Shown one piece after another: positions 34,176-45,740 of a stretch of 64,000 nt of DNA (position 1 is its first letter; each line of letters opens with the position of its first letter). The notes below the pieces were generated by a model, which was not told the DNA's origin, made no database searches, and saw only the letters and a program-made list of their open reading frames with translations. The position numbers were made by a program, and so were the translations under genes. This DNA comes from Actinomucor elegans (taxonomy: Eukaryota; Mucoromycota; Mucoromycetes; Mucorales; Mucoraceae). The stretch spans positions 992,001 through 1,056,000 of the forward strand of contig JAMSLZ010000001.1 in NCBI GenBank assembly GCA_026027325.1, written 5' to 3'.

Positions 34176-36709
34176 TTAAGCAGCTACACTCTTGAGTTCA
34201 GCTTCAACATCTTTGCCTTGAACCCAAGCCTTGGTACATTTAGCCATAGTGCTAGATGCACGAGAGATAGGGTCAGTGCGGTAGAAGTTCTTGATAACTG
34301 AAGTCAAGATCTCACCAGAGCTTTGTACGTTAGGCTTACGTTGAGCGGCCAAACCAATTTGAGAGATAGAGGGGGTTTCGATGACATCGTAACGAGTAAG
34401 AGCAGGACTGATATCAGAAAGACGAGAACGGATAGAAGAAAGGTCATCATATGGGAGAGTGTGGCCAGCAACTTCAGACAAGGCACGGATAATCTTCCAA
34501 TCTTCACGAGCAGCGGCAGGAGGGTTAACACCAGCACGAGTGATTTGTGTACGACCTTCAGTATTGACAAAGGTAGCGTTCTTTTCAGTGAAAGCAGAAC
34601 CAGGAAGAATGACATCGGCATATTGAGCACCAACATCACCGTGGTGGCCTTGATAGACGACGAAAGCATCCTTGGGGATATCAGAAGCATTCACTTCATC
34701 GGCATTCAAGAGGTAGAGGAATTTAACGGGAGTAGAGGCAGCTTCAGTAGAGGTAGGAACAAAACCAACTTCATAAGCAGCAGTTCTACTAGCAGCACGT
34801 TGCAAGATATTAACACCGTTCCATCCATCTTGGAACAAAGTGCTCTTGTACTTATCGGAAAGTTCAGAGACCTTGGAAAGAAGGTATTCACTGTCCTTGG
34901 AATTTTCAACGACACTGGAACCAACGACAATCATAGGCTTCTTGGCTTCAGCAAGACGCTTAGCGAAAGGATGAGAACCATCCAAAAGCTTTTCAATGTC
35001 CTTGGAGCTTTCACCGATGTGAGCATACTCGTAATTTAAGTCATCAGGTTGGCCAATCAAACCAAGATCTTGGCCATTGTGGAGCCATGCCTTACGGAAA
35101 CGAGTGTTCAAGATAGGAGCTTCATGACGAGGGTTGGAACCGATCAAGAGAACAACATCAGCTTCTTCAGCACCAGCAATAGTGGAGTTCAAGGTATAGT
35201 TGGAGCGGAAATCAGCATTGATAGCAAGAGGCTTAGAACCATTAGGAGCATCAATAGTCAAGTTCTCAGAACCAATGCGGTTGAAAAGATCCTTGAGGGC
35301 AACCATTGATTCAGCATCAGCAAGGTGACCAGCAACAGCCTTGGCAGCATTGCCTTGAGTGCTAGCAAGTTCTTTACCAACACGCTTCAAAGCAGCTTCC
35401 CAGGAAGAAGGAACGAAACGATCACCATCACGGATCAAAGGGGTAGTAAGACGTTGGACCTTGAGACCGTCATAGAAGAAACGGGTCTTATCAGAGATCC
35501 ATTCTTCGTTAATCTCTTCATTCAATCTAGGAAGAATACGCATAACTTCGACACCACGAGTATCAAGACGAATGTTGGATCCGATAGCATCAGAGACATC
35601 AATGGTTTCATACTTCTTCAACTCCCAAGGTCTGGCGGTCATGTTATAAGGCTTGGAAGTCAAAGCACCAACGGGACAGAGATCGATGACATTACCAGAC
35701 ATTTCAGAGTCGATAGTCTTTTCAATGTAGGTGGTAATTTGCATCTCATTACCTCTACCACTAGTACCAAGTTCAGTGGCACCAGCAACTTCGTTAGCGA
35801 AACGGACACAACGAGTACATTGAATACAACGAGTCATCGCAGTGTTGATAAGAGGACCGAAGTTCTTGTCTTCAACTGAACGCTTGCCCATAGGCTCGGA
35901 GAAACGTCCACGATCAGTACCGTAACGCATACTCTGATCTTGAAGATCACACTCACCACCTTGGTCACAAATAGGACAATCTAAAGGATGGTTGTAAAGC
36001 AAAAATTCCATAACACCTTCACGAGCCTTGTGGACTAAGGGACTGTTGGTCTTGACCTTCATGCCAGGCATAACTGGATAGGCACAAGAAGCGACTGGCT
36101 TGGGTGCACGCTCAACTTCAACGAGACACATACGACAGTTACCTGCAACTGAAAGACGCTCTATAATAGAAAAGAAAGAGGTTGGTATACGGTCGAATAA
36201 ATAACTCTCTCAAAAGAAAAAGAAAAAAGTGAATATAGAGTAGTTATGTCGAGTTATCCAATATCAACTAATTCAAGTGCAGTCCAATTGTAACTTCCAC
36301 AGTTGTATATATCGACTAATATCTACCGTATATCACTCTTCTCTCGAGAATATATATCTTATTGAATCGTACCATGATAACAGAAACGAGGAATCTATCA
36401 AGTAATACAACTTTTAGTTTCAAGAATCTCGGGTAATTGCTCTTAATTTTGACATACATCAGCACCAGCCTTTTCACAGGCTTGAATCAAGGCAGCACCT
36501 TGTTCAATCATGACGGACTTTCCATCGATGAAAACTTCAACCTCTTCTTTGACATTAGTCGAGGCAGCGAATGCACGTACTATTTTGGAAAACAGACATA
36601 AATAAATAAATTGCTAGGGTGTGTTGAGGCATTTTCTGTCATTACCGCCAGTCTTGAGGATAGCTGGTGTTCTGCGTGCTACGCTTGTCTTGTTAATGAC
36701 GCGCAACAT
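34176..36709 (-). CDS. NDUFS1: NADH:ubiquinone oxidoreductase 75-78 kDa subunit (complex I, NDUFS1/NuoG)
   Basis: Four exons: 36646-36709, 36458-36579, a 22-nt micro-exon 36373-36394, and 34176-36160; 730 aa, like the human protein. An Arg/Ala-rich N-terminus ([17 protein letters not shown]) is a mitochondrial presequence. The ferredoxin-type N1b cluster cysteines fit Cys67, Cys78, Cys81 and Cys95 ([18 protein letters not shown] ... SCAYP). [14 protein letters not shown] gives the His-ligated N5 site, and CIQCTRC ... CPVGAL gives N4. The remainder is the molybdopterin-oxidoreductase-like domain. It carries electrons from NADH in the complex I peripheral arm. Codon use is strongly biased, as for highly expressed genes. 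The third intron is long for this window (212 nt). Confidence 0.96.
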
Positions 36710-39700
36710 TATTGATTAATTGGAGTGGGGGGGTTAATTAAAGTAGAAGAAGAAAAGAGAGAGTGCTTAAAGAGGAGGGGGGTTTTTTTTAGTCAAAAAA
36801 AAAGGCTGCAGTCATAAATAATACAGGACTTTGAAATACCTATAATCGAGCACGCTTACAGACTGTGCAATCACCAACCCATGCCCCGCAAAAAAATTTG
36901 ATAATGGCTTTGGAAGCTTTTCTAGCCCAGCCAACAGTGTTTCGTATAGTTGTGACGTAATCAAAAGGCGGAGGCAGAATTTTTTGAGAGTTTTCATAGG
37001 CTTACTGTGTTTGAAATTTGATGGTCAAATGGATTTTTCTATTCAATTTCGAAAAGTACCTTTTGCAAATTTAATGCGGTATTTGCTTAGTAAAACATTA
37101 GCGATTAAGACATAGCTTTTTAACAAAGTTTATAAAATGATTTATTGCTCAGTTAATGGTGTAAATATTGTGGTCTTTGAATAAAATATTATTATTATTT
37201 TTTTTGTTTTTGTTTTACAGAAATCCTTACGTATTTAATAAAATTTATAAAAAAAAAAAACGTAGTAGGTATAATAAATCTATCTCACTTGAAAAATATG
37301 TCTCCAAACTTTTTCTTACATCCTTAAGGAAATAAGAAAAAGATCTAAAAACGTGATCCTAAGGGTGTTCTATTGAATTTTTTTTTAATCTATTTTCGAC
37401 ATCGGATCTGTCAACCAATCTCGGCCAAACGTAGCTTTTGACCAGTAGTCCATGTTTAGATTTGAATTGCTGAATCTAACGAGATCTTGTACTACTCGTT
37501 AAAGCAAATAGATTGCCTTACTGATAATAAATGATGAATTAACTGAATCTCATAATTTAATTATCTGTGCATCTCTTGGCCGATCTCGGTTAAAAAATTG
37601 ATCTGATTAATATTCCAAGCCCAGGATGAGCTTATGAATTTAGTAGAACTTTTGCTTGATTGCAGCGCATGGAGTATAATACATTAGTTAATGGTTGATA
37701 TCAAAATATATATATTCTAGCCGATCTCGGTTCAATCTCTCATCGGATCAGTAATCCAGCTTCAGAATAATTCGTTACATTTCTTAAAACATCAATATAC
37801 CTCATCGCCCCTCTCCACTAACTCATTTACAGTTGTTGATTTACAGCCTTCATTAATCAAACGGTTGATTTTTTCGTTTCACCGAATTAGGTCATATGCA
37901 AAATGTTTCATAATAATATAATAAGGGCATCTAAAAATTAAATATATACTCTAGCTCTACACTGCGTCTTAACAAGCTCTATTTTATTGTCTAACCAGTA
38001 TTTAGAAGCATATTAAGGAACAGATTGAAAAGGCATGCAAGTTATAAAGTCATTGTTGTTTCCAGATGGTAAAATGGGATTCGAGACCCCAAACTGAAAA
38101 GCGAATTCAATTTTCAACTGAAACCTACGTACCCGGGATATGGTAGATTGTCGTTGAACATTAAATTCGCTTTCGGTAATTGATTGTTTTAGCCAATGAT
38201 AAACAAACGTGAGCTGAGTAGTAGAGGTTTGAATGCAAAATGCACTCTTATGAATGAATGATCTAAAAAAAAAAAAAAAAAATGGAAATTTAATGGCTGC
38301 AAGAGTCTTTACAAAAACGTATGAGGATATAATTAGCCGTGTTATTTCATTCTAACACCTACTTCAACAGGCACCAATTATCTAGTTTTTAGAACGTTCG
38401 TTTATAAGAATGGAGTTAGGATAATGAATTTTGGGCACTGTACTGGCAACCATAGAAAGGTGAGAGTACGAATTCCAAACCAAAAGCAATGCATTTATTA
38501 TATTGCAAAGGATCCAGGTTTTAGTATTTTTAGCAACTCGTTTCGAGTATGGGTTACTATTCCAATATAATATGAGAGCTGAAAAATGTAAGCATGATAA
38601 CTAGGGCATTGATATGTTAGTTTTCGTTTATTAAAGCGCTGATATATACGATTCAAGAAGGGCTGCGGGAGTGAAAACAGGCTAATAAGCTACTATCACC
38701 GATAATAAGTGTTATACAATCAAAGCAGATGGTCAAAGTACCGTTATGATTCGCTAAATCATCCGGTATTGGACTGAGCAATTGTATCCAAGCAGGAAGA
38801 TCGCTTTGTAGTATTTTTAAACAGTAATAAAGGCAGTTCTAGAAAATGACTTATAATCCTTAAGCCCGAAGTATATATATTAACACTTTATTTGTAGTGT
38901 AGAGCTACCATGGCCTGTGAAAACAAATATATATGGGCTCAACTATCGTATCGAGTGTAGCCCCACTTAAATTTGCTGTATCTTCTTTATCAGCTGCTAT
39001 ACGGCAACAGAAGCACAAATGTGTTCTTGAAGCAATACAAAACAATGTTGGTTAAGGATTGTTCTTCTGAAATACCAGTTATATCGTCAAAAACTGATCC
39101 AAAAAAATCCTACTCACCACCATTATGTGATCATCAGTTTTTATTGGATGGAAGGTTAGCGATTAAACCTGATAGATGATGATTGATCTGACATTTGGCC
39201 AGAATGCAAGCCCAAAAACCTACTCTCATTGTTCATAACTAAAGATATTTATGCACAAGACGTGTTTTAACAGACTTTATGTAGAACTAAACAATGGCGC
39301 ATCAGATTGTGTCAATATCTTTTACTATTTCCCCTGATTGAAGGATTTATATTTGATAGAAGACGATTATATATTAAATTACTTATTGAATGCAGTAATA
39401 GCTTCAGTCTTTTATATGCGATAAAATTGAAACAAAGAATATACATAGATACTTTTTAATATATTATGGATTGGCCAAACCCCAAAAGTGCGGCCTCTGT
39501 ACTTTGCATAAAAAAATAGATATCGTGACAATTTGGACCTAAGGGCATACCTTTGCGATTTTTTAGAAATTGCCACTTTCAATTCAGCTGATTGTAGTTC
39601 AATATCACATCAGATGGCTATTACATGTTCAAAATAAAGCGAATAGGCTAAACATTAATGAGCTCAAAAAATACTTACATTTCATATGAACAAGATCTAT

Positions 39701-40385
39701 AGATCTATAATTGATCCTTCTGCTAATTTCTGTTTAATCTTGAGAATGAGCTGCTGCATCTAGTAAAGCCAGTATTTAATTCAAGTACTACAAATACATT
39801 ATATCTGTTAATGAACAACTGTAGATTACATGTATTTCTAAAATAGTAGCTAAGAGTTATTCATGTGTAAATTTCTCTGCATCTCGGTCCAAAATCACTG
39901 CTAAACTGTAGTCCATGTCCATAGAGTTATTGTATCTTGTCAAATCTCAATTTAATCATAAACCATGAAAATAAAAACCATTGTTCATACAAGTAGTCAA
40001 CAGATATGGCCACTACTGTAACAAATCTCGAAGAGTATCATTGTATAATTCCTGTCATTGAAACCAACAGTATGGAACGTTTCGTCACAAAAAGATACTA
40101 ACCTAAAATGAAACTGACAGTGTATGAGCTAATAACATGAAACAACCAGGGGAAATGTGTTTATTTATTATTTGAAGCGTCTATCCGCATTCACACTAAG
40201 ACTAATAGGAATTACAAAATTCCGTTTCACGTTACAAAGCTTAAAAAAAAGAAGGATCTTCCTAACACAGACACCATAATGATTGCCGTAATAGGTATAT
40301 ATCTCAGCCTTTATTTCAACCAACGTCTCATAATTAGAAAGACCCTACGTAATGATAATAAAAAAAAAAAAGACTTGGCATTTTA
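36710..40385. other. Long gene-poor region with dispersed repeat motif
   Basis: About 3.7 kb without a supported gene. Contains A/T runs and copies of a GCCGATCTCGGTT-type motif at 37415-37430, 37573-37591, 37719-37732 and 39880-39890, two of them near a (C)AGTAGTCCATG or CTGTAGTCCATG element (37443-37454, 39906-39917). A 68-codon frame at 38973-39179 shows no domain. Likely degraded mobile-element sequence. Confidence 0.5.
37573..37732 (-). repeat. Pair of inverse-orientation copies of the dispersed motif
   Basis: GGCCGATCTCGGTT at 37578-37591 and AGCCGATCTCGGTT at 37719-37732, 128 nt apart and in the same orientation. Confidence 0.5.
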
Positions 40386-41912
40386 TTATCGCTTAGTATT
40401 TTTACTCTGTTTGAGCCTTTCTTTGGCTAAAGGATGATCTGCGGGTGTAAGCAATTCAAAGCTGCACAGTAATTCTTCGCTGACACTCATAATAGCTCCG
40501 AAATTATCAAATTCACCACAGTAATTTGGAGCAGAGAACACGGTTACAAGCGATCTATTTGAAAAGAATTCGTAACCATCTTCCACAACCTATATATGGT
40601 ATATCAGTATGATGATTTACAGCTTACAGGGGTTTACCAGTTACCATATGAGCTCGACAAACAAGATCCAGGTCAAATTTGCTTAAAAACTCATGAATGA
40701 CTTTTTTACCAAACACGTAGGAAACACCTCTTTCGTTATCTTCCCATTCACCATCAATATCAGCAGGATCTGACCAAAGTAAATCGTTCAATAGACCGTA
40801 ATCTGGTACATCTGTAGGTCGTTGAATGTTTCGAATATCATCCATACTGTTTAAAGATGGCGATAATCCGCCATGAACGCAAAAGATTTTGCCAGCAACC
40901 AAACCAGCAATAGGTAAGGTATTAAACACATCTACAAAAGTTCTCCACATCTTTGGACTCAGTCTGCGTTTACATTCATCATAAAAACCATATACTAAAT
41001 ATAATTAATATCAAGCACGATGAAATAAGCCAAAATTGTACCTTTTGTCACATTGGCACACTCGTGGTTTCCACGTAAAAGGAAGAAATTTTCTGGGTAT
41101 TTGATCTTGTAACAAAAGAGTAGTAACATATTCTCCAAGCTTTGTTTTCCTCGATCTACGTAATCACCCAAAAACAGGTAATTAGAGCTTGGTGGAAAGC
41201 CGCCCATTTCAAACAATCGAATTAAATCAGTATATTGACCGTGGGTATCACCTACTACCTTGACAGGCGGAGAGAGTTCTAGTAGAGACTATGAATGTGT
41301 TAATATTTGTATGATGCACTAGTGCCAAACTATTTACATTACAGGTTGACTAAGAAAGATATCCATAGCAGCTCTGCAAATAGCTGTCACTTCAGAAGGC
41401 TTCAAACACAGCTGTTTCGATACTTTGGATGCGTAACCTGCCTCCAATAACCGATGAATGTATTCATCGATGTTTGTAGTAGAAGAGTATTCGCTCGACA
41501 TTGAATTAACTGTGAGTTGGTTCATTGATCCCACTGTTAGTTGATTTGCGTCTTCATGTTGGCCTTGAAAAGGTGCAGAGCCCTGACCGTCTTGCTGCTG
41601 AGGAGGCCAAAAATCCGAGGTTGCTAGTAGCTTATGCTGCTGAGGGTTTTCGACTTTTCCTTGAAAGGGATCAGTTCCTCGTGGTAAAGTATCTTCATTA
41701 TTACTAGGAAGTGGGTAATCTGGATTGAGCTGTGCCAAGGTATTCTGAGTCGAGTTGTTCTTTGAGGTAAGTAAGATAGAGTTTATAGAGTGCGCTGTAT
41801 TGGTCGAGTGTTCATTTTCAACTTCGATACGCGGGGGTAAAGGCATGCTTTTGCTTTTGGTGGCCCTCTTTTCTTTCTTTAAGTTCTTTTTGGTCGAAAC
41901 ATTGTTACCCAT
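40386..41912 (-). CDS. PPZ1: PPZ-type serine/threonine protein phosphatase
   Basis: Four exons: 41343-41912, 41042-41288, 40645-40994, 40386-40589, with introns of 47-55 nt; 456 aa. All metallophosphatase motifs are present: GDTHGQY, GDYVDRG, LRGNHE, a VHGG segment, CRAHM and [11 protein letters not shown]. The N-terminus [15 protein letters not shown] is a good N-myristoylation site followed by a basic patch. The about 150-residue N-terminal extension is Ser/Gln/Asn-rich and probably disordered, the arrangement of yeast Ppz1/2 and fission yeast Pzh1. These PP1-like enzymes control monovalent cation and pH homeostasis and cell-wall integrity and are inhibited by Hal3-type proteins. It lies 97 bp downstream of the Zds1-like gene on the same strand. 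Confidence 0.92.
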
Positions 41913-42009
41913 GGTTAGTATAATAAAGTAGAAGAAAAGGGAAGAAAGAAAGAAAAGAATAGGAGCATCTCGTTTTATAGGCCAAATATTTTAAACAGCC
42001 GACGGTTTA

Positions 42010-43887
42010 TTAACTTCGGTAATGACTCAGAGGTACATTGTCCTCTTCTTCTATATCCTCTTTGATAGGATGATGGCTTGGTATGGATGGTAGGCTAAAT
42101 TGTACATTGTTTTGCTTCAATGAAGGCCTTTCGTTGTTGGAAACAAACTGCGCTACTTCATTTCTACGCTTTTTGGCTGAATGGATTAATCGACTCATTT
42201 TGCCTTTCTTTTGTTGTGTATCAGGTACTGGTGGTGAATCTGTTTGTACTGTTTGTTCGGTGCTGACTTGTTGAAAGTCATTTTGCTGAATAGATAGATA
42301 CCAAAACATCAGGTTGGATATAAGCACCTGTTGACGTAAAGGACGTCGGGGATCAGCAAGTTTCATGTGTGACAAACGATATATTGCACGTTCAACATGA
42401 AGCGGTAATCTATTAGAATTGAAAAATGTACGTTCGGAAGGTGGTGGGATTTCCAGCCTGCTGGATCTTTTCTTTTTTGAGTCTGTCAATGTGGTATTAT
42501 TATTAGTGGTAGTAATGGTAGTAATAGTGGTAGTAATGGCTGGATTGGTATTGACCTTGTTAGTAGGTTTAGTTTTAGCTGAATGTTTGGTAGAGGAATG
42601 AGACAGTTGACTTGACTTGATGGAACGTGTAAATAGAGATGCTAATCCAGATAAAGGCGAGTTGGTATTGGTAGTAATCACAGCATTGGTGGGTTTCTTT
42701 ATATTAATGAGTTTTCTCTCGTTCTTTTTATCATTAAATAATCCACCCAACCAGGAGCTTCTCTTCTCAGGCTTTGTTAGAGTAGTAGGGCTTACTTTGG
42801 ATAATGGCATCGTAGGTGTTTCTGTCTCCGAACGAACTATGCCAGGGCGCTTCATGCTTTCGGGCTTAGCCTTTGGCGTGGTCACTACGTTGGTTACTAT
42901 GATTTCGATTGGCTTAGTGACTGCTTCTGTATTATCTGGCGCTATGGGTTTCGATAATGCTTCTTCTTGCAAACTATTGTCATTGTCTATATGTGACCTG
43001 AGTTGCGACTCCGCATCATGCACACGAGAAAGGATACCTCTTTGAGAATCATCCGATTCCAAGCTTACACTGCCCAGGTCGATCCATTCGCTTAAATTGA
43101 CAGGTTGATCAAATAGACTGACACCTTGCGATTTATCCCAAGAATCATTAGAGTTGATCGGCTCATTGATTGAATTGGATGTGGATGGCTTTCTCTGGGA
43201 GAGTGATCGTCTTTTCTCAGTTTGCTGCCTATCTTGAGTGTTGGTTTTTCGACTCCGTCCGCGTGCAGAAAAGGCTGATCGACGAAGCAAGGATCTATCG
43301 GCTCTGGGAGCAATAATGCGGGAGTCATCAATAGCCGTTGAATTTCGATCAAACACTTGAGTATTGATATCTATAAAAGGATGCAAGGCTTGTGTATTAA
43401 TACATTTTAGTATTGGGTGCACAAAATAAAATAGCTTGCCTTTTAGTTGTTCGCTGTTGGCCAGCACTTTCTTCAAGAATAATCGTTTCTTCTCGGACAA
43501 TGTGCGATTCAAATGCTCATCATCATCCTGGTCATTTTCTCTGGAAGAAGTCAGTGATTGCGATAGAATCGACTTTTTTCGTTGCAGACTTGCAGATCTT
43601 CGAGTAGGTGTATTGGCTCCATGAGTTTTGATAAAGTTAGCAAACTCTGTAGGCGCTATCTCAGGATGTTTGTCAGCAGGAACCCTTTTTTTTTTTTGTT
43701 AGTCTTGAAGAGAATTGATATGCATTTATAATATATACCATATCACATCGCTGATATCTTCGATTGGTTCTTCCAGCCCTTTGGGCTCAGCTGTAATTTG
43801 CTCACTATCTAACAAGTCAGATAGCATCAAAGCCGCATACAAATCATAATCTGAACGCTGTGAATCCACTTTTGCATTGTCATTCAT
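42010..43887 (-). CDS. ZDS1: Zds1/Zds2-family protein (PP2A regulator)
   Basis: Two exons, 43739-43887 and 42010-43684, split by a 54-nt intron; 607 aa. Near the N-terminus, after the splice, WVPADKHPEIAPTEFANFIK is the conserved Zds N-terminal motif. Near the C-terminus, LPLHVERAIYRLSHMKLADP followed by RRPLRQQVLISNLMFWYL is the Zds C-terminal domain, which in yeast binds PP2A-Cdc55. The 400-residue middle is Ser/Thr/Pro-rich and likely disordered, with an ATTTITTITTTNNNTT low-complexity stretch. Zds proteins restrain PP2A-Cdc55 and so act in mitotic entry/exit and polarity. The 3' end lies 97 bp upstream of the PPZ start. Confidence 0.88.
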
Positions 43888-44697
43888 TAGGGGATTCCTT
43901 TTATTGAAGTGTTTTTCTCGAGAAAGAAAAAAGATTTATATATGTATAGCCGGGGAAAAGAAACTTTTGATCTTGACAATTAAAAAAAAAGTCACAGATA
44001 GTAAATGTAAAATAAAAAAAAATAAAAAAAATAAAAAAAGTTAAAAAGAAAGAGGAAAAGAGAAACTGTTTGCACTTGCAAGATAATACTCTTTTAATTT
44101 GCAAGCAAAAAAAGGATGTACACGTGATGTGCTTATAAGGCGAAGCACCCCGAACCTTTTTTGATACTGTTCTCGAGATACAAGTCGGACAAAGGGACTG
44201 ATTTGAGATATTAATTTCTCATTGGAAGCAGCTGTGGATTCAACTTATCGAATAAGAGCAATCTAATAAAACGTTTTATTTAAACAGCTTTTTTCTCTAA
44301 AATGCGTCATTCGTGTTACAAGCTATACCATTTATAGTGGCTCGCTTGGAATGCGCGTACTTGCAGGTGGGTTTAAACTTGTTCATACTCACAAACTAAA
44401 TGACCAACTATTTCTCGAGAAATTTTCGCCCATTTCATAATACATAAGCCATATATTTTACGTCATCCGATGTACAATAAAAATCTGCATAAACTTTGCT
44501 AATCGACTGTATTATGTTTGAAACATTTTCATAGTATGAAACTCGAGTCAAAGTAGAGAAGTATTTTGACAGGTACCTTTTTTTGGTCTCCGCACCAAGA
44601 CATTGAACTTTACAATTCCTCACCAATCATATTTTTTTTGTTATAATATTTGCGCTTCACTTACTCTTGTACAATATGTTGGCATGAAATTGAGACA
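43888..44697. other. Intergenic, promoter side of Zds1-like gene
   Basis: A-rich leader region (43980-44050) with poly-A stretches; no gene supported. The frame at 44435-44626 has no features. Confidence 0.5.
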
Positions 44698-44782
44698 ATT
44701 TGGATTCTTTTAGACAAATGTTTTGAGATGATTCCCTTATTTGTGTGAGCGTCTCAAAATATTCATCTAAAAGAATCCAAAT
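44698..44782. repeat. 31-bp imperfect inverted repeat
   Basis: 44698-44728 and 44752-44782 are reverse complements with three mismatches (core ATTTGGATTCTTTTAGA), separated by 23 bp. They sit at the edge of the DDE transposase relic and may be a folded terminal repeat or a small hairpin. Confidence 0.65.
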
Positions 44783-45020
44783 CTAGCTGCTGAGTCTCTA
44801 TAGGGCCTTTGAAGGTCTCTCCAAAGAATTTCTGCTGTATACATTCCCGATTCTTGATGACAATATCTCTTTCTGCTGATTAAAGTTGTTTGATTGGGCT
44901 GAGTTCAGGGGAGTGAGCCGCAACGTTGTTGCTCAATACTTTTTGATATTAGCATGCTTGCAAATGGGAGCATTGTCTGTGATAGTGCTATTGCTCCTAG
45001 AATCCACTAAAATATCCAGT
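44745..45020 (-). pseudogene. DDE (IS630/Tc1-type) transposase relic
   Basis: In reverse, fragments in different frames include TDNAPICKHANIKKY, like the DNAPIHKS block around the second catalytic Asp, and AAHSPELSPIKQL, like SPELNPIEQ around the third catalytic acidic residue. ERDIVIKNRECI and FFGETFKGPI follow. Only this C-terminal part remains, with stop codons and frame changes. Confidence 0.65.
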
Positions 45021-45583
45021 ATAGCTATCACTGTACTATTAAAGATGCATTTTTGGTAAGATTGAACTTAGACATTTAGATACTTTATTTGCTAACGTTC
45101 ACTTGCTGCTTTTTTTTTTGGCGTCTTTTACCATTGAATACAAATTTCGTATTATTGACTTATTATTTCTTTACTAATCTTTTATTATATTACATGTACG
45201 CATCGTTGTTATTACTCTTGTTCTGTCTTTACATTCATTTTTCTTCTACTTTCATATAAAACTTTCTTCTGCTTCTATGCTAAATGCATTGCATTAATAG
45301 GCACATGTATTCTTTTTTATATACATTTTTTTTCTTTTATCGAATTCTTAACTATTTGGCATAAAATCCAAACGAACAAAAAACGAAAAAAAAATAGTAT
45401 TAATTTTACATCATCTGATGTAAAGTTTGGTCATGATTAAACTTTTTTAAGTATTCTTGTTTCGACTTTATAAAAAGTGCATAAAAGAAAATCAAATTCC
45501 ATCATTTTGTGCTCTGGAGGAGCAGCGCGCTAGCAACAGCAGCAGAGCTTTATTAATCTCCGCTAGCTAATCAAAATCGCTGA
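45021..45583. other. Intergenic and promoter of the TMEM94-like gene
   Basis: T-rich sequence without a supported gene; ends with a TATA-like box at 45467-45474. Confidence 0.5.
45467..45474 (+). promoter_or_regulatory. TATA-like box
   Basis: TTTATAAA lies about 110 nt upstream of the first ATG of the transcript (45584) and about 270 nt upstream of the preferred start codon. Confidence 0.4.
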
Positions 45584-45727
45584 ATGATCGCCGATGCTGT
45601 TCACTGCAAGCTTTCAAGCCCTTTCTCAACTGCAAAAAGTCACGGCACAAACTTTTTTTCTCGTGTTCGTTTGTTCCATATCGTTTTTTTCTTTATCTTG
45701 GATACGCTTACATTTAATTTCCTGTAA
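45584..45727 (+). other. Upstream open reading frame (47 codons)
   Basis: ATG at 45584 opens a frame starting MIADAVHCKLSS that stops at 45725-45727, 13 nt before the preferred ATG (45741) of the TMEM94-like gene. If the TATA box at 45467 is used, this is the first AUG in the mRNA and would lower translation of the main frame. Confidence 0.4.
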
Positions 45728-45740
45728 ACATCCCAACCCT

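Noticed and set aside
34323..35879. Long forward frames opposite the complex I gene
   Set aside because: Antisense shadows created by the biased codon use of NDUFS1, whose motifs are unambiguous on the other strand.
38973..39179. 68-codon forward frame in the gene-poor region
   Set aside because: No motif, no splice partners; probably chance or old decay.
42617..43045. 142-codon forward frame opposite the Zds1-like gene
   Set aside because: Antisense shadow; the reverse strand carries both Zds motifs.
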